DNA of 64,000 nucleotides. It comes from Sinonovacula constricta (taxonomy: Eukaryota; Mollusca; Bivalvia; Cardiida; Solecurtidae). The stretch is taken from the NCBI GenBank assembly GCA_007844125.1, contig CM017557.1, forward strand, positions 61,265,411 through 61,329,410. Direction: 5' to 3'. Of the stretch, positions 13,057-24,951 are shown piece after piece. The notes under the pieces are model-generated. The model did no database searches. It worked only from the letters and a program-made list of their open reading frames with translations, and was not told the DNA's origin. Both the position numbers and the translations under genes were made by a program. Numbering within the stretch: the first letter of the stretch is position 1; each line of letters opens with the position of its first letter.

Positions 13057-13262
13057 CGTTCATTATAGCGACGTCTAACAACTTTTGTGGAGAGAAAGAC
13101 CCTAAACAAATATCTGGATAGAACTACCGACACGCCGCAAGTCAGGTGAAAGGCGTCCTCACATTATGAATATCGCCCCGACCGGGACTCGAACCCAAAC
13201 AGTGTGAGGCCTATAAATCAGAGGAGTCACAAATCCGCAGAAAAACTCATCGAACAAGAGCA
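13057..13262 (-). mobile_element. tRNA-derived SINE, S2 family
   Basis: The minus strand shows the B-box GGGTTCGAGTCCCGGTCGG, then a short tail ending in GACGTCGCTATAATG. The head shows GTGACTCCTCTGATTTATAG, as in other S2 copies. A paralogous copy is at 28,047-28,259. Confidence 0.75.
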
Positions 13263-13991
13263 CCCAAGATGTATAAAACTATAAATACCTGTATGCTTCT
13301 ACTAATAATCGATTGTTTTGCGGCTAAATATTAGAACTCCGCAACAAGGGTACTTTTATAAAAATGTCTAACCATCAAACTATATGATTTTTATGACAAA
13401 CGACCACTTATTAGTATATCTTTTCCGTATAGCTTATCCCAATGCCTCACTTCTTGATGTAACATGGGTTTTCTGAAACATATAACAAATATGTCCTATT
13501 TATTATTAACTTCCATTGCTTTTAACCGTCCATTTTTCTTAAGATTATGTAACGATTAACTTTTGTTATAAAGAACACTATAGTACTTTAGATGTTAGTG
13601 ATACGGTTGACTTTGGGCTGGCTAGATTTAATATTGAGTGTCTACTTAAAATCATCATTAGTTTGATTGAAATATATTAAACACATTCATATAAAAGCCG
13701 ATATGATTTTAAACACCCGAACGCTTGCTAGAATCTGTCAAAAGTATGTAAGAAAATATGTAAAAATAGAATGGCTGTGTCCACTTTAGTTGTACTTAAA
13801 CCTTTTATTCTCAAAAATAGTTATGACAGGATTATTGATGATCTCTTTGTATACATGCCAACTTGATTATGTTAAGCAGGGGGGCAGGATAGTAATATCT
13901 ATAACTTAAATATTTTTATTTCAAAGCTTGCAGTGGGTTTGCGCACTCTAATACATCAAAGTTAAACTAAGGTTGAGCCAGTCTTTGGAAG

Positions 13992-14182
13992 TCAGTACTT
14001 TCAACATATTTGCTAATTCAGTGTCCAGCTTGTACAGCATACATTTAGGTTTAACCAGCATTTGGAACACAGTACTTTCAACATATTTGCTTAATTTGTA
14101 TTTATACTGAGTTCCAAGTACTGGTACAACATTTGCTGCATAGGCTGGACACTGAATGAAAAAAACATGTTGAAAGTACTGA
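13992..14182. repeat. Fold-back repeat between the duplication copies
   Basis: The left arm (13,992-14,029) reads TCAGTACTTTCAACAT to ATTCAGTGTCCAGC. The right arm (14,144-14,182) is its reverse complement with a short length difference. An extra direct copy of AGTACTTTCAACATATTTGC lies between them, near 14,070. It falls in the spacer between the two segmental duplication copies. Confidence 0.8.
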
Positions 14183-14460
14183 GTTTCAAAAAGACTTTGT
14201 ACAGTACATTTCCCTACATCTTTTCATATTTATCACGAATTATTGCGTCTTACATGCATGTAATTTTGCTGCGACTCCAACACATTTTATAATTCATTTA
14301 CCAATTAATAAGATAAGGCACTTGAGACGTCCGCGGCCCTTATAATTGGACAAACAACGAAATAAGGCCAAACTGTTTGGAATATTCATGAAACGATCGA
14401 TGGTAACTAATTAAGATTTGGTTTGGTTAGAATTTACATGTAGATACGTCGTTCCGACAC

Positions 14461-14580
14461 TTGTATGGCCATATTGGCGACGTCCTTCTATAATAGTTGG
14501 AGGTAGATCGTTTGTTTTAGTAGAACCAAGGGTCAATGGTCAATGAGAAGACCTTACCTAATCAGATCTTGTCTCGCACA
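14461..14580 (-). mobile_element. S2 SINE fragment, paralogue of 2155-2290
   Basis: The ATATTGGCGACGTCCTTCTA segment and the TAGTAGAACCAAGG segment correspond to the fragment at 2.16 kb. The tRNA-like head is absent. Confidence 0.45.
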
Positions 14581-15200
14581 AAAACAAATCAAAACAAATC
14601 TTACTTTAAACATTATTTTAAAAAAAAATATTTAATAAATGGCTTAAACTTACCCAACCGATTTCGAAGCATTGTTCTGATTTGTGCAATGGATTGAAAC
14701 ATGCTGATTTTTAAATAATTAGGTGACCCAGTAGTTGACCTCTGTTCAATTAGACACTATGTATTAGACTTGATCTGCCTTAATTACTTTTAGCTTCGTA
14801 CATTTTAACATCATTTATTTATTTAACATGTTTATTTTCTAATCCGCAGTCCTATAAACTGTTGATAGATTCGTCCCCGCTCACAATCCAAGCCCGTCGT
14901 TACATGATATCATCATATTTTGTGAATAAAAATGCAGGGAGTGGTGTAGAAGAAAATGGCTCCAGTGTCCGGAAATAAGTTGATCATATCACTTTGTTGA
15001 TCCTTTCAAGACAGGAGATAAGGATCCCGAAATGAAGTAACCATATCACATTCTGCAATCTACTTAATGAACATTTGCATACTTTTGGATTAGGAAAATA
15101 CAAATATTGTACTACAGAAATTGCAGGAACAAATATATACTTTCAGAATACAAGGCAACAAGTATTCTTTTCGTTTACGACGACTAAGGTTTTCACATTT

Positions 15201-15455
15201 CTGAATTCATATTTGAGTAATTATTGTTCCGAAACGAAATAGCGCAAAATACTATTTGAAACTGTATCCTTTCCTATCCACATTACTGAATTCATATTTC
15301 CGTCCTAACTGTTTTGAATCGGTATAGCGCAAAATACTATTTGAAACTGTACCTTTCCAATCCACATTTCTGAATTCATATTTGCGTGATAATTGTTTCA
15401 AATTGACATAGCGCAAAATACTATTTGAAACTGTACCTTTCCAATCAACATTTCT
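15201..15455 (+). repeat. Tandem repeat, 84-85-bp unit x3
   Basis: Units start at 15201, 15286 and 15370 with CTGAATTCATATTT. Each carries TAGCGCAAAATACTATTTGA. Duplication copy 1 has one unit near 3,250-3,330, so the expansion happened in copy 2. Confidence 0.9.
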
Positions 15456-15663
15456 GAAATCTTATTTTCGATATTTATTTTGCAAAATCTGCTTTTGTAA
15501 TGATACATACATTAAATAATATAATTATTTTAAAGGATTAATTAAACACTATTTATGACATAAAAGGAAAATAACAAGCTGAATCAAATACAAAATGACC
15601 AGAGAAGAAAGGTGAATAATTCTTGCAAAGCTTGTATCTGACCCAACTTTCGAATGTTACTGG

Positions 15664-15790
15664 CGTGGCGCAGGTGGCCGAGTGGATAGGGTCGCTGATC
15701 CGAAACTCCACTGAATTACCGGCTAGGTTAAAGCGCCTTTAGAGGTGAATAATTAGTTTATTTGATGCCAGCGGTTCTTCTGAGACATGA
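15664..15790 (+). mobile_element. tRNA-derived SINE, S3 family
   Basis: The head GCGCAGGTGGCCGAGTGGAT has the D-arm pattern of a Leu/Ser-type tRNA. The anticodon-arm-like region is followed by CTGATCCGAAACTCC and a GGTTCTTC tail segment. The B box is eroded. A degraded paralogue is at 5.93-6.08 kb. Confidence 0.55.
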
Positions 15791-16361
15791 AATAATGTCA
15801 ATGTGACCAATTTCAAAGAACAATGCAAATATAATATGTCTGCTACATCGATATAAAAATCATCATTTTGTTCCTATACCGTTTTTGAATCGGATAGTCT
15901 TGGCAGTAGATAAATACAATCGGGGTGTGACATTTTAACATTTTATCGGGATAAATTTCTTCCTTGCACAGGACTAGTTGTACAGTGATTATTGGCTTTT
16001 GTTTGAACTAGTTAATGAAGCTGATTAAACACCACAAAAGAACATCCGTCAAAAATAATCATCATATTAATTAATAAAAAGCACATTACCCAGGAGAGTA
16101 AACCTTTAAGCTTCAGCATTTGCTTGTCTGTCTTATCTATTCTAAGCTAATGACGACGGACAAAGGTCATTACAAGCGATTTGGGCCTGATTTGGATATG
16201 GATATTTTTGCATAAGTTCGATAGCGTCGAAATAAGCAGATGGATGATAAGCAGTAAGTTTGAGTTTATGACATATATATACAACTTATTAACAATGTGT
16301 TTATTATTAAGAAATTAGATGTATTATATCGGGGATCTGATAAAAAGTTACGACTGACAAC

Positions 16362-16462
16362 TCCTAGAGGTGGCGGTCGGCGGATGAATACACCATCCTC
16401 TAATTGCTTATTAGTAACACGATCTTGGTGACCGGATTTTGGCCGATAATGATGTAGAACTG
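16362..16462 (+). repeat. Dispersed repeat, partner of 32,662-32,785
   Basis: The blocks CCTAGAGGTGGCGGTCGGCG and CCGATAATGATGTAGAACTG occur here. They occur in reverse complement near 32.66-32.79 kb, with similar spacing and diverged sequence between them. I cannot assign a class. Confidence 0.6.
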
Positions 16463-16810
16463 ACCAACTAATTAAATATAAATCTTGTTATTATGTATTG
16501 CTACACACCGAGATCAGATTACTTTATTCGCCAATGTCATACACTTTTATATTATTTAATATTTTATAGGAGAATTTCCTCACAATTTCTGAAAATGGGT
16601 AATTGCAATATATTTTGCATGGTTTTTTTAGAATTTCAATTTTAACTAGCGTTTGAATAAACACCTCAAAACAGATTGAACTTGCACACACAATCATCAA
16701 TTACTTTAAATAAATATATTATTTATATTATAAACTTAATAAGCAGAATACTGGATCAAAGAGGTATATAGTTGTGCCTTGAGTTTACTATTTCGTGGCT
16801 TTCACTCTAG

Positions 16811-16995
16811 CACCCCATTTGGCCCTTTTGCCGACTGACCGTTCCAAGGCGGTAACTGATGGTTTTTCTTTATGTGTGTTATGTCTCGTCGCTGTGTTTG
16901 TTTGTTTTTTCACATTTGCATTTACCTTGTTTGCCTTTGTCTACTGGTAGATAAAATTTGTTAGAGTTTTGATAGGACCTATTCTAATTTACCTT
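16811..16995 (+). mobile_element. R-family element, 5'-truncated, with target duplication and empty site
   Basis: The 185-bp insertion starts in the R head (CACCCCATTTGG, TTGCCGACTGACCGTTCCAA) and continues into tail B. It is flanked by TTCACTCTAG (16,801-16,810) and TTCACTATAG (16,996-17,005), a 10-bp target duplication with one mismatch. Duplication copy 1 has a single uninterrupted GACTCTCGAACG here (about 6,399-6,410). Truncation at the head side together with a target duplication suggests retroposition; that mechanism is inference. Confidence 0.8.
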
Positions 16996-18088
16996 TTCAC
17001 TATAGAACGATATATAAAAACAGACAAAAAGCAATGATTTATGAATTTTCTTTGTTAAATTCTTATGCTTATCTAAGTAACTTAAAACTCGATTAGGGAA
17101 TACGCGTGTCACTTAAATAAGAACTGAATCATTAAAGCTCGCGTCAAAATCTACTTTCAAAGCAAAAACAACATTTTTGTTTTCTTTCGGTACACATAGA
17201 CCCAAATCAAGAGTGCTATAAAAAGTAATTCCATAGTGTTTTTCCTTATTAAGCACAATCAGAAAGCATTTTAAGTGCTTTGATGAAAGTTTCCAAATTA
17301 AATATTAAATATGACAAAAAGAAAACAGTATTACAACAAAATTGTAATTATAAAAAATAGGTGCTTCTAATCGGTAAGCCTCTGCCAAATTAATTGCGCT
17401 GTATTGCCTTATCATTCAACTACATGTGTATTGTGGCTGTATTAAGCAGCTTACTGAGTCGCCAGCATGACAGGCCGGCTTTGTAAACCCCCGGGGAAAC
17501 ATATGTACAGCTAAGTTAGCCTACGGATGTGTTAAAGCCATGATAACATTCGTTTAAACAAGATATAAAATACATACTGACAAACCAATTATGACTGACC
17601 CTTCTTTGGCACCGATCAAATAAACTGAGAAGTTCAGGTCAACGCCCCTCACAACAATTATTTTATGGTTAAAGCTGAAGGTCAAAAGGGAGTTCATATC
17701 GCTTGGAATATCAAGCAAATTTACTTTCAAAATCCATGGATATATACATTTTTAAGTGTTATTTTTTAAACCATGTACCATATAAAACTCGTATAGAGAA
17801 CGTAAGTGATGAAAATTTGACAATGTCCTACTAGTACTTCAATATATATTAGAAATTATGAAGACACTGGACAAAGGTATTCATCTGCTAGTCAAATTTC
17901 AACGTAACAACAAAACTGGTACGAGATTTTAACAAAATAGAGAAAACACATCAGTTACAAGTGATGGAATGTCTTAGAGCTACGCTAAAGTAGCATTTCT
18001 GCGAAGGTTAACTTGGTTTAAATGAATACACGAATGGATATCAAACAAAAGTTATTGTCCCTTTGCAGCCGCATTTACCCGACATTTT

Positions 18089-18348
18089 AACCGGCCACAA
18101 TAGCAAAGGTGGTAGAGCGTCGGCTTGCGGATCGGAAGGTCGGATCAAACCAAAGACTTTAAAGTTGGTAGTAGTGGCTTCTCTCCTAATGATCGGGTCT
18201 AAGGGGACATTATTACGCCTGACTCGTCGGTGTCAGTATAATGGACCGACCGGGTTCAGTCCCTGGGCACCTCATAAGTACCCCTGTGCTGTAATGATAG
18301 AAATGTCACTGCACAGTATCGGCAAAAGTGCTGGCTAAACCCAATCCA
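18089..18348 (+). mobile_element. tRNA-derived SINE with 8-bp target duplication, absent from copy 1
   Basis: A 260-bp insertion is flanked by GACATTTT (18,081-18,088 and 18,349-18,356). Duplication copy 1 has one GACATTTT at 8,101-8,108 with continuous flanks, which is the empty site. The head has an A-box-like GGTGGTAGAGCGTCGG. Further in, GGGTTCAGTCCC resembles a B box. The insertion therefore postdates the segmental duplication. The 91-residue frame over it is not a gene. Confidence 0.85.
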
Positions 18349-18701
18349 GACATTTTGTAGACAGAAATGACAGTACAATGAAAATATAGTGAGTTCTCTA
18401 ACACAATTATGGGGTTCTTGTCTCACACAAGATGTCCGTGTTCATTTGATTGATGTTGTATGAAAATAAAAAATGCCATATGTGAGCACCGGTGCTCATG
18501 TTTAAACCATAAAACAAATATTATAGTCAACAGTTACAATTGTCTTACCCTTGAAATAGTTTACACTATTTAAATACTATTTGCTTACTTCAGTAAAAGG
18601 ACTAATCCACTTTCTGTCTATCATAAAAAAGACCGTTGTATATAGCCTACCAAAATTAGGAATAATTATTGATATTAATTCTTGTTTTTATTAAACCTTC
18701 T

Positions 18702-19529
18702 TCATTTCTGTTGCGGTACTTGTGTATATACTTCCTGTAGATTGACGTCAGCACTATCACAACGGTCCATGAATCGTTTGTTAAGCGTTGCGATAGACGA
18801 TCCAAGACGCTTAATGTCTGACTGGACTTTCGAGATTTCTGTAGGTTCACTTGTGGTATTTGGCAGTTTAGCTAATACACATCTCATGGTCCCGTTCAAC
18901 AGACTAAAATTAGATGCAATCTGCGATATGTCCTTTTGTATGTTTGAAATGAGCAATGAATTGTTTGCTTGTTGCGTCGATATTTTTTCAAGTTTGCTAT
19001 TTATGTTTGCTAACATCGCGAACATGTCCGGTGGTTCTACTGTCGATCTGGCAGAGGCAGCATCGATAATTATTGTGTCGTTCTGGCTGGGCATCACAAA
19101 TAATTCGTTTAGTTCTTTTGTTTGCTCACCACACAGGAATACATACAAGACATAACAGTCATTTGCGCACTTTTCTTCGCGTGTAGCATGAGGCGAATTT
19201 CTGCGATTTACAAGGCGTGTATGTGGACAGCCTGGTAGTTCCCGTGCACGCTCCGCAAGCCTCTGGCGGTACTCGTCTATTCTTTTGTACTCGTTAGCGC
19301 ACCGTCGCTGTATTTCATGTATATAGTCGGTTCTAGTACGACCCTGTAGTTCGTCGTCAAGTTCCTTGTAGAACTGTTGAGGAAATGGCGGCTGAGATAG
19401 CTCTCCGTCCTCTTCACCTTCCAAATCGACATCATTATCCGTGATACTGCTTGACTGACTGTAGGTCCGCTCACGCTTGATTCGTAAAAGATTTTGGTTT
19501 ACTATCTCCTTGGGGTCTCTGTGGTTCAT
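18702..19529 (-). CDS. Uncharacterised 275-residue protein with acidic N-terminus and C-terminal coiled coil
   Basis: This is an intronless ATG-to-TGA frame and the only long one in the window that is not simple repeat. I do not recognise the family. Residues 1-30 are basic and Ser-rich, and 31-43 are strongly acidic. Residues 50-98 are charged and helix-like (KELDDEL, QRRCANEYKRIDEYRQRLAE). A Cys/His patch follows (C77, C101, H103, H114, C121, C125, C133). Residues 170-256 show heptad-like hydrophobic spacing (MLANINSKLEKI, ISNIQKDISQIASNFSLL, IKRLGSSIATLNKRF), suggesting an oligomerising coiled coil. No signal peptide or membrane segment is evident. The DNA is visibly richer in GC and CpG than its flanks. 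An AATAAA signal (plus-strand TTTATT, 18,687-18,692) lies 10 nt past the stop; no poly(A) tract follows. It lies in the block absent from duplication copy 1. It could be a transposon accessory ORF, a lineage-specific gene or a retrogene. Confidence 0.6.
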   Translation of the reverse strand: MNHRDPKEIVNQNLLRIKRERTYSQSSSITDNDVDLEGEEDGELSQPPFPQQFYKELDDELQGRTRTDYIHEIQRRCANEYKRIDEYRQRLAERARELPGCPHTRLVNRRNSPHATREEKCANDCYVLYVFLCGEQTKELNELFVMPSQNDTIIIDAASARSTVEPPDMFAMLANINSKLEKISTQQANNSLLISNIQKDISQIASNFSLLNGTMRCVLAKLPNTTSEPTEISKVQSDIKRLGSSIATLNKRFMDRCDSADVNLQEVYTQVPQQK

Positions 19530-20344
19530 GGTTACTTAACTTCTTATGACACTCTTACAATTAAAGGATCAATTAAAGTACCGTATATCAGGTTCTGCCT
19601 GCTTTTATGATTGGATCACGATCTGCCCATATTCAATCGCGTCTGACGAAGTTTGAGCTTTGCCGCGTCGGGGTGAACACAAATCAGTATATACACAATA
19701 TTTATACACACAATTCCGGTTCACACTATAAAGTAAGAAATGTCGGCAAAATCTGAAATAATTTTAATTTTGTCGAACAAAACGATATAAATGGCTTGTT
19801 TAGCCGTTATATTCACTATAGTCTTTTCTCAAAAGGCTAGTTTGTCGAATCCTGAAAGAATAGTAAATTTCTCATTTTGGCGCCAGCAGTTCAAGTCAGG
19901 ACAAAACACCTTTATTCGAGTTGTTGCTAGTCAAATTTCAATATTTACTCATAATTATTGCATAATATATATTTTAGAACATACCAAAGTGGGTTCTACT
20001 TCACTCCGTTTATAAATTCCAGTAATTATCCTTATATAGCAACGTTTTTACAATTTTTTTCCCATATTTGCAGGAACTCACGAAAACACAACCACCATGG
20101 ACAAGGGGGATTACTGCGATCTTCAGCATTATTTACGAATACGGATTAAGATGGTTATATATTCATTTTTAAATGTGATTTATAAAAGCTAATATGATTT
20201 TTATTATAATTAAATCAATGTCCTCGCTTTTATGGGATTTGAGCTAATTTGTTCCCATATTAAACTTCTGATAAGGCTCGCAGATTTTCTTTACGTAGTT
20301 GTGTCCAAGTATAACTACAAGTAATAATAAACAGGTCCTAACGT

Positions 20345-20680
20345 CTACCAACAATTCCCCGTTTTGTTTGATGTCACGATGCCGACTGACCGTTCTAATT
20401 CCCCGTTCTGTTTGATGTTAGCTATGCCGACTGACCGTTCCGATTCCCCGTTCTGTTTGATGTGGCGATGCCGACTGACCGTTCCAAGGCCATAACTATC
20501 GGGGGGGGGGGGGGGGGGTTGTGTTTTTTTTACTTAAATGACTCAATACAGTTTTGTTCTTACTGTTACAAGAGTCTTGTATGTGAATACCTTGGTCCTG
20601 TGCCTTTTCAATTTTTTGTATATATTGCAATGCTCATTGGACTAATATATTCTTATTTACTATAATGTCTACATTAACGA
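20345..20680 (+). repeat. R-family element, tail A, with triplicated head and poly-G run
   Basis: The head segment is repeated three times in tandem (about 20,353-20,490). Each repeat has ATTCCCCGTT(T/C)TGTTTGATGT and then ATGCCGACTGACCGTTC. An 18-G run (20,501-20,518) and tail A (CTTGGTCCTGTGCCTTTTC, TTGCAATGCTCATTGGAC) follow. Tail A is the same as in the 3.6-3.96 kb copy. Confidence 0.7.
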
Positions 20681-20821
20681 ATTCGTAAATAATGTGATGT
20701 AAATTTGGTATGTGTATATATAAGCTAATTTTCTTTTGTGCTTTGAAAATGCGAAAAATGTGACAATGCCCTTTAAGCATTGTAACAAATTCGTAAAGGA
20801 ACAAGACCAAAGTACTGATAT

Positions 20822-20945
20822 GTCAGTTACATGTAAAAGGAAAAGAAAAACTGATACGAGACATTACATACATGTATAAAAGAGGAGATCCACCAGTTAA
20901 AACCTTGGAACGGCCAGTCGCCAAAAAGGCCGAATGGGAACCTTT
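20822..20945 (-). repeat. R-family head, inverted, diverged
   Basis: The minus strand contains TTCCCATTCGGCC, TTTTGGCGACTGGCCGTTCC and AAGGTTTTAACTGGTGGAT, recognisably the R head. Orientation is opposite to the neighbouring copy at 20.35 kb. Confidence 0.5.
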
Positions 20946-21357
20946 TAAAATATAAAGCTTCCTACTTACTTTTGGATAGAAACACAGCCAAATGTAAGTT
21001 ATGAAAGTTTGTTTAGACGCCATTTGAAGGTTATCTCAAACGTTCCCAAACGGGGTGAATAATTCGCATTTTTGGTTCGACGGTGCCAATGTTAAAAGTA
21101 ATTTGGGCACTAGCCTTGAATGTACGATTGTATTGTCAACATATCATAAGCCTGCTTAATTCATGATATATATTTTTTCACGCAATTCGTCCTACAGTAA
21201 GTACTAAGTACTAGGTATTAACGACAAAGAAATATGCAGGGATTTCTAACCTTGATTACAACTACACGTAGTTACTATAGAATACAACTGATTAAGTGCA
21301 TTAGGGACATTATACTTGATTATACACTTGTTTAATAGGTTACGAAATCTTTGTTTG

Positions 21358-21486
21358 TTTGTATTGTTTTGTTTTGTTTGTTTTATTTTGTTTGTTTTTT
21401 TTATTTTGTTTTGTTTCTTTTTTGTTGTTGGTAGTGTTGATAGGTTGCGGGAGGTTACATGTTGTTGTTGTTGTTGTTGTTGTTGT
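21358..21486. repeat. T/G simple repeats
   Basis: A TTTTG-rich stretch is followed by (GTT)n at 21,461-21,486. Reading frames crossing this stretch on both strands are low-complexity and not genes. Confidence 0.9.
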
Positions 21487-22353
21487 ATACTTGTAGACAA
21501 TGATTGCGAGTGTCAATATTGACAGACACATAGCATGTGCAAGAAAAAGACTGACAGACAGATACAAACAGAAAAGCATGCATAGTTAACAATAATACTC
21601 GAAATCTGTCATTGTCAACGACCCGAAACATATTAATCGTGCTACATGAGTCTGCCATCGTGTAGTATTTGATCTTGTAACGGTCGCATTATAGGTCAAT
21701 GCTTACGTCACTACAACGATAAAAATAGAACATTATTTAGCTGATATGACTTGGATCAGTTTTGACTTTATTTGAGATATATTATTTATTGTTCTCTTTG
21801 TTAAATATGTATATTGTTATAATTTGTAACGTTTTTGTTTATTAAAAAAGGTTGTGTTGTAAAACTTGTTGCTAATTTTTACTTTCTTTTGCGATATTGG
21901 GCGTTAAAATATAAACAACAACATTCTTTCTAAGAGTTTGCAAAACGTTTCATAATTACAGGAGACGAAATGCGATTCAGACTGTCTTCGTAGATATATA
22001 TTGATTAATCAAAGCTAGCGGAATTTAACAGCGGAGAAATTTTTGCAGTCAATTAGAATCGATTTATGATTTTTAAACTTTGATAATACCATTTTCTTTT
22101 AAGAGGGTTGTCTGTTTGGTGAATAACTCAATTGTGTCATTTTAAAATATCTCCTTATACAATTGAATTTTAGTAAAATAGAATAAAAAATGAAGTATCG
22201 TTGCCCAAGTTAGAATTTACAACAACATCTGATTTTGAATACACTTTTCATGGATTAGGTTTAAGTTTTATTCATATCACGACGTTTAAAGTAACAACTG
22301 CACGTTTAAGATTTTTACAATGTCACTTTACTGTAAACTTCGTTAGTAAGATT

Positions 22354-23036
<683 letters not shown>

Positions 23037-23895
23037 CATGTAAAGCAGCTCAAAAAAAGTATGTGTACTCGCTCAGAAATGCTGCTATTCATTAACTTCA
23101 AACCCGGTCAAGCATATCTCATCTCAAAGGACCTTTCTGCACAGAAAATCTGTTTGAAAGAACACATTAAAACATTTGTCGTCGTAGTCACACAAAGACA
23201 TAGATCTTTAGCATTCAATTCAAAGGATTTTTTAAAAAGAATCGGATCATGTTAAATTAATCAATGGAAAGATGACATTTTGATTACATAGTAGAACTTT
23301 ACAACACCCTTTGTTTAAGTCCTGGATTAACGTGCAAGTAAGCACACTACTATATTCTTTACATTATTTGTCGTACATTCTTTGAAGTTATAAAAGGGTG
23401 TTGCCTTTAAGTTTTATATGTATTAAATTTATATCTCTATTGTTTTACCGCCCTGTTATTACGGTTTAAAAGACATCACTTTCCGGGATGTGTGGTTCCA
23501 ACACGTACAATACCGGACGTTTCGTTAACTTGCCGTTTAAGAACAGGAATTAATAGAAGTGTCCGAGCTCTTTGTCTGTAAGGACGTTATTTGTTTAGTT
23601 GTTTGTTAATTTGTTTGTTTGCTTGTTTTCCAGTAAACTAATTTCCCATGACTTGCACAGTAACCACATCTTAGCTCGAAGAAAACATTGAAAGAAAGTA
23701 CAACAAATTTAGGCAAGAAATCAGTCTACAAACCAGTACTGAAATCAGAATAAAATATTTTTAAAAAATGTAGAAATGCCGATTTTGCTTAGTAAACTGA
23801 ACATAAAATAAATTGGCTATAATAGTCCATCATTCTTATTTCACTAATACTTGAAACATAAGGCAACTAAGTTATTTATCAAGAAGTAGGGAGGT

Positions 23896-24080
23896 ATATC
23901 TGTGGCGTAATGGTAGCGTCGCCGATTTGTAACTCCTCTGACTGCTTAGCCTCTAACCTGCGTTGGTTCGAGACAAAAGACTCAATATGGAATGTCTTCC
24001 ATGTGACCCGCAGTGCGCGGGTGGTTCTTCCCGGACATGTGTAATCCTCCAATAAAATGGCTGGGCGTCGCAATAATGAT
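23896..24080 (+). mobile_element. tRNA-derived SINE, S2 family
   Basis: The head GTGGCGTAATGGTAGCGTCG serves as A-box region and is followed by TTTGTAACTCCTCTGACTGC. The B box is TTGGTTCGAGAC. The body has GAATGTCTTCCATGTGACC, GCGGGTGGTTCTTCC and the GCGTCGCAATAATGATCAT 3' end. No counterpart is seen in duplication copy 1. Confidence 0.75.
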
Positions 24081-24343
24081 CATAAAATATCGCTGTAATT
24101 TATTTAAAAAATAAAACAAACACAAAAAAGAGATATACACAAGTAAAGACCGTAACTACACAACCCGGACTTTAAAAGATCCATTAGTAGGATGTTAATG
24201 GAGCGTTTAACTCTTTTTGAATTTTCAATTAAAACAGATCAAAAGAAAAGGAATCCAGTCCGCATTCATCTTTTGTGGCTGTTTGTGATTCAATCATGTT
24301 ACGCTAAAATGATGCCCAATTAATCAGCATATTATGGTTGTGA

Positions 24344-24682
24344 ACATTGCTTGTTTATTCTGATACATCCTTGGTGTGCTGGCTGTTAGGCTTATCGCTC
24401 CACAAGTACTCCACAAGTAATGAACTTATTTCGCAACGCTGTCAGCAGATATAGTGCTGCCTTAACTGTGAACAGCATACCTTGATCACATGACATGATA
24501 CCACACCTAGTCATTGTATTTCGATAACGGGCCACCCAGTTGTGGAACTACTATTATATTTGCTTGAGCATTTGCAAAAGAGATATATCACTACAGTTTT
24601 CCACTACGCAACCAAGGAGCAAACCCAGGGCATCCCGTACCTGGAGCCGACGTCGTATTGATTGCGCCACCTTATTAGGCAA
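24344..24682 (-). mobile_element. tRNA-derived SINE, S1 family, copy b
   Basis: Paralogue of the S1 copy at 10,579-10,891. On the plus strand it shows CAGATATAGTGCTGCC, ATGACATGATACCACACC, TTGTGGAACTACTATTATAT and, toward the head, GGAGCCGACGTCGTATTGAT. The head is more decayed than in copy a. Confidence 0.8.
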
Positions 24683-24951
24683 AAGGGTAACTTAACATGT
24701 ATGACTACATATTCTGAAACAAATACAGCGTACTTTTTTACGAATTATGTTTAACTTTAATCTGATCTCTTTGCAAAGGTTTAAAGACATGTTGTGTAAA
24801 AATATATATCAATTCACTTAGATTAAACAATGGGCAAAAAGCGGTGTCATTTTTGTGTATGAAAAGTACAGTAAACATTACAGTCAGACTACAAATGTGG
24901 GCAATAAGAAGTCTACTCACACATTTTATTTATAAGGTGACCTTTCTCACT

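Larger units (their letters stand above)
2100..13300 (+). repeat. Segmental duplication, copy 1
   Basis: This stretch matches 14.46-28.3 kb in the same order and orientation. Anchor pairs are 2403/14705, 5826/15577, 6250/16660, 7304/17352, 8030/18005, 8690/21970, 10050/23105, 10445/24210, 11450/25265, 12640/27645 and 13060/28045. By eye, identity runs from about 80% to about 95%; the 12.64-12.85 kb segment is the best preserved. The offset changes from about 9.7 kb to 15 kb because each copy has gained insertions. No coding gene is recognisable in this copy. Confidence 0.85.
18520..21900. other. Block present only in duplication copy 2
   Basis: Homology with copy 1 stops near 8,260/18,510 and resumes near 8,630/21,910. 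Copy 1 holds only about 0.4 kb there, mostly the MITE at 8,343-8,614. Copy 2 has about 3.4 kb carrying the 275-residue reading frame, two R elements, an 18-G run and T/G-rich simple DNA. Terminal repeats are not visible at its edges, so insertion in copy 2 and deletion in copy 1 are both possible. Confidence 0.65.

Noticed and set aside
18063..18338. 91-residue frame
   Set aside because: It lies on a tRNA-derived SINE with target duplications and is absent from duplication copy 1.
18682..19155. 157-residue plus-strand frame
   Set aside because: Shadow on the opposite strand of the longer 275-residue frame, with hydrophobic and Cys-rich composition typical of an antisense frame.
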